Shown here piece after piece: positions 5,490 through 7,392 of a stretch of 7,392 nucleotides of DNA. This stretch comes from Bacteroidota bacterium (GTDB lineage Bacteria; Bacteroidota; Ignavibacteria; Tepidaquicellales; Tepidaquicellaceae): contig JAEYVS010000113.1 in NCBI GenBank assembly GCA_023429265.1, forward strand, positions 1 to 7,392, given 5' to 3'. The position numbers and the translations under genes are program-made. The notes below the pieces were generated by a model, which was not told the origin of the DNA, did not search any database, and saw nothing but the letters and a program-made list of their open reading frames with translations. Within the stretch, counting starts at the first letter, position 1. Every line of letters starts with the position of its first letter.

Positions 5490-6947
5490 ATGAATAAAAA
5501 ACTTCTCATAATATTGTTTCTTGCGCTCGTCGTCAGGTTAGTGCATATAAGCTACCCCATTTCAGGGTGGCACTCCTGGCGTCAGGCTGATACCGGAGCA
5601 ATTGCCCGTAACTTCCACGAAACCGGACAATCCATAATTTACCCGCAGATCGATTGGGCAGGAAATTCACAGGGCTTTGTGGAGAGTGAATTCCATATTT
5701 ATCCATACATCGTTTCGACTTTATATTCCATCTTTGGAATGGATGATATGTGGGGCAGGGTGGTTTCCATTATCTTTTCTTTGTTTACCATATACGGATT
5801 ATTTCTGCTCGTACGGAAATATATCTCCGAAAAAACTGCTCTCTGGGCAGCATTTATTTACGCTTTTATTCCAATGAATATTTATTTCGGGCGGGCATTT
5901 ATGCCTGAATCAGCTATGCTGTGCTGCTCGGTATTCGGTATATACTTTTTCTCGCAGTGGATGGATAAGCAGAATCTGAAAAATTTTCTTCTTGCATTCC
6001 TGTTTGTCAGCTTCGCTATATTAATTAAACTTCCCACTGCATACATAGGTCTTCCGCTTTTATTTCTCGCTTTGAATAAATACGGCGGCAGAGCATTTAT
6101 TAATTGGAAAATAATTCTGTTTGTTATACTTGTATTCATACCTGTTGCCTTGTGGTATTATCACGCCCACCAGTTATTTATTAACGGGGGAGCTTCTTTT
6201 GGTATTTGGAATGCAGGCGAAGATAAATGGGGAAATTTCAATCTTATTATTACACCAAAATTCTACAACGATATTTTTCTGGCGAGTATTGCCGAACGCC
6301 ATCTTACCTACGCCGGTTTTGTTATGTTCCTTGTCGGATTGTTTATTAAAAGACAATCAATGCAGGAGAGATTATTTGATTGGTGGCTCATTGCTGTGAT
6401 TGTTTATTTTCTGATAGTAGCGAAGGGGAATAATGTTCACGATTACTATCAGCTTCCTTTTGCTTTACCGGCAAGCGTGTTTATCGGAAAAGCATTTGCT
6501 AAAGTGATAGATCCGGATAATATCAGGCAGTCTTTTATAAGAAGTAAACTTTGGTTTTCACTTACATCAGTAGTTTTAATTTGCCTTGTCCTCTTAAGCT
6601 ATTTCAGGATGGCAAACTTTATGAGCAAGGAAGATGTCAATTCTCCCATATTCAAGCTTTCCAATGAAATGCAGTCAGTCTCATCCAGGGATGAACTCGT
6701 TATAACGATGTCCAGCGGGAATCCCGCTGTGCTTTACCATACGCATCGCAAGGGATGGGTTGCCTGGACTGTTCAGATGAATGATGAGTTCCTGAATGAG
6801 AAAATAAGCGAAGGGGCTAAATATGTTATCGGTGAAAAAAGTGACCTCAAAAGTGATGCAGATTTCAATGCAATCCAATCACTGATGGAAAAATATACCA
6901 CTGTAAGTAATAATGACGAATATTATATTATTAGACTCACGAACTAA
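5490..6947 (+). CDS. Polytopic glycosyltransferase, GT39/ArnT-like (PMT_2 type)
   Basis: This 485-residue integral membrane protein has about ten hydrophobic segments up to residue 373 and a short soluble C-terminal tail (about 380–485). Family role: transfer of a sugar from a polyprenyl-phosphate donor to lipid, glycan or protein on the periplasmic side. The first periplasmic loop contains HSWRQADTGAIARNF (28–42), in which Asp34 matches the acidic catalytic position of GT39-type enzymes. VESEFHIYPYI (64–74) supplies a further conserved Glu; FGRAFMPE (133–140) and HDYYQLP (317–323) are other marks of this bacterial subfamily. The start at 5490 is chosen because the hydrophobic N-terminus MNKKLLIILF begins there. 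An in-frame ATG at 5340 would add 50 residues and overlap the divergent barrel gene. The DinB-like gene follows 12 bases after the stop and may share its transcript. The acceptor cannot be deduced. Confidence 0.88.
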   Translation: MNKKLLIILFLALVVRLVHISYPISGWHSWRQADTGAIARNFHETGQSIIYPQIDWAGNSQGFVESEFHIYPYIVSTLYSIFGMDDMWGRVVSIIFSLFTIYGLFLLVRKYISEKTALWAAFIYAFIPMNIYFGRAFMPESAMLCCSVFGIYFFSQWMDKQNLKNFLLAFLFVSFAILIKLPTAYIGLPLLFLALNKYGGRAFINWKIILFVILVFIPVALWYYHAHQLFINGGASFGIWNAGEDKWGNFNLIITPKFYNDIFLASIAERHLTYAGFVMFLVGLFIKRQSMQERLFDWWLIAVIVYFLIVAKGNNVHDYYQLPFALPASVFIGKAFAKVIDPDNIRQSFIRSKLWFSLTSVVLICLVLLSYFRMANFMSKEDVNSPIFKLSNEMQSVSSRDELVITMSSGNPAVLYHTHRKGWVAWTVQMNDEFLNEKISEGAKYVIGEKSDLKSDADFNAIQSLMEKYTTVSNNDEYYIIRLTN

Positions 6948-6959
6948 ATTCTCAACAAA

Positions 6960-7392
6960 ATGTACAGATCAATCGACGATTTTTTAAACGCCTGGGCTTA
7001 CGAAAGCTCATCTACTTTAAAAGTTTTTCAAAATCTTACCGATGAGTCCCTGAATCAAAAGGTCACCCCGGACGGCCGTTCCCTCGGATTTATCGCGTGG
7101 CATACAGCCATTACCATCCCGGAGCTGATGGGAAAAACCGGTCTCAATGTAAGCGGTCCCCCGGAAGATGCTCCCGTCCCTGCAAATGCGGCAGATATTG
7201 CAGCTGCGTATAAAAAAGCATCTGATTCACTTGTGGAACAATTGAAGGCAAACTGGAATGACTCGATGCTCGAAGAAGAGGACGATATGTACGGCGAACC
7301 CTGGAAGAAAGGACAGTCCCTCACAAATCTCATTATGCACCAGGCTCACCACCGCGGACAAATGACAGTCCTGATGAGACAAGCGGGGCTTA
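6960..7392 (+). CDS. DinB/YfiT-like four-helix-bundle metalloprotein (runs off window end)
   Basis: From the ATG at 6960 there are 144 open codons to the window end. The family is usually about 150–170 residues, so this is nearly complete. DinB-type proteins are cytoplasmic four-helix bundles binding a divalent metal through three His; some relatives are thiol-dependent transferases, and most have no known substrate. Seen: helical N-terminus (IDDFLNAWAYESSSTLKVF), His48 in IAWHTA, and MHQAHHRGQM near the end, where His127 and His131 form HxxxH. This is the expected metal triad. The partial protein ends MRQAGL, matching the usual family ending before the last few residues. It starts 12 bases after the glycosyltransferase stop, with no Shine-Dalgarno and no visible terminator between them, so read-through is likely, though a functional link is not implied. 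Confidence 0.88.
   Translation, partial: MYRSIDDFLNAWAYESSSTLKVFQNLTDESLNQKVTPDGRSLGFIAWHTAITIPELMGKTGLNVSGPPEDAPVPANAADIAAAYKKASDSLVEQLKANWNDSMLEEEDDMYGEPWKKGQSLTNLIMHQAHHRGQMTVLMRQAGL

Noticed and set aside
7055..7333. Minus-strand 92-codon ORF at the window end
   Set aside because: It is antisense to the DinB-like gene, which carries the His metal triad; the translation is Ser-rich with no recognisable features.

Overview
The window looks like chromosomal core and envelope genes of a Gram-negative bacterium. Two features point to an outer membrane: Cys-lipidated lipoproteins, and signal-peptide proteins that end in Phe and look like small β-barrels. Weak or absent Shine-Dalgarno sequences, AT-rich spacers and the flavour of the proteins suggest the Bacteroidota/Ignavibacteriota/Chlorobiota side of the tree. 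That placement is inference; no rRNA or other marker gene here settles it.

Layout, left to right. (1) 1–932, minus strand: N-terminal 310 codons of a ComEC/Rec2-type DNA-uptake channel, cut by the window edge. (2) 933–1079: divergent spacer holding one copy of a CACAGAG-type dispersed repeat. (3) 1080–2635, plus strand: a likely three-gene operon of a membrane-anchored staphylococcal-nuclease-like enzyme and two tandem paralogous lipoproteins of an unrecognised family, closed by a strong intrinsic terminator. (4) 2643–4227, plus strand: a REP-like hairpin, then guaB (IMP dehydrogenase), complete. (5) 5404–4229, minus strand: two tandem paralogous small outer-membrane β-barrel-like proteins, whose last stop codon lies one base from the guaB stop. 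(6) 5490–6947, plus strand: a multi-spanning GT39/ArnT-like glycosyltransferase. (7) 6960–7392, plus strand: a DinB/YfiT-like four-helix-bundle protein, nearly complete but cut by the window end.

No stretch longer than 300 bases lacks a gene. I see no tRNA, rRNA, CRISPR array or transposase gene. The content is mostly ordinary. The points worth a second look are a membrane-tethered nuclease divergent from comEC, two independent tandem gene duplications (lipoproteins and barrels), a comEC reading frame with no usable ATG, and two repeat-like intergenic elements. I do not see convincing evidence for a new multi-gene system.
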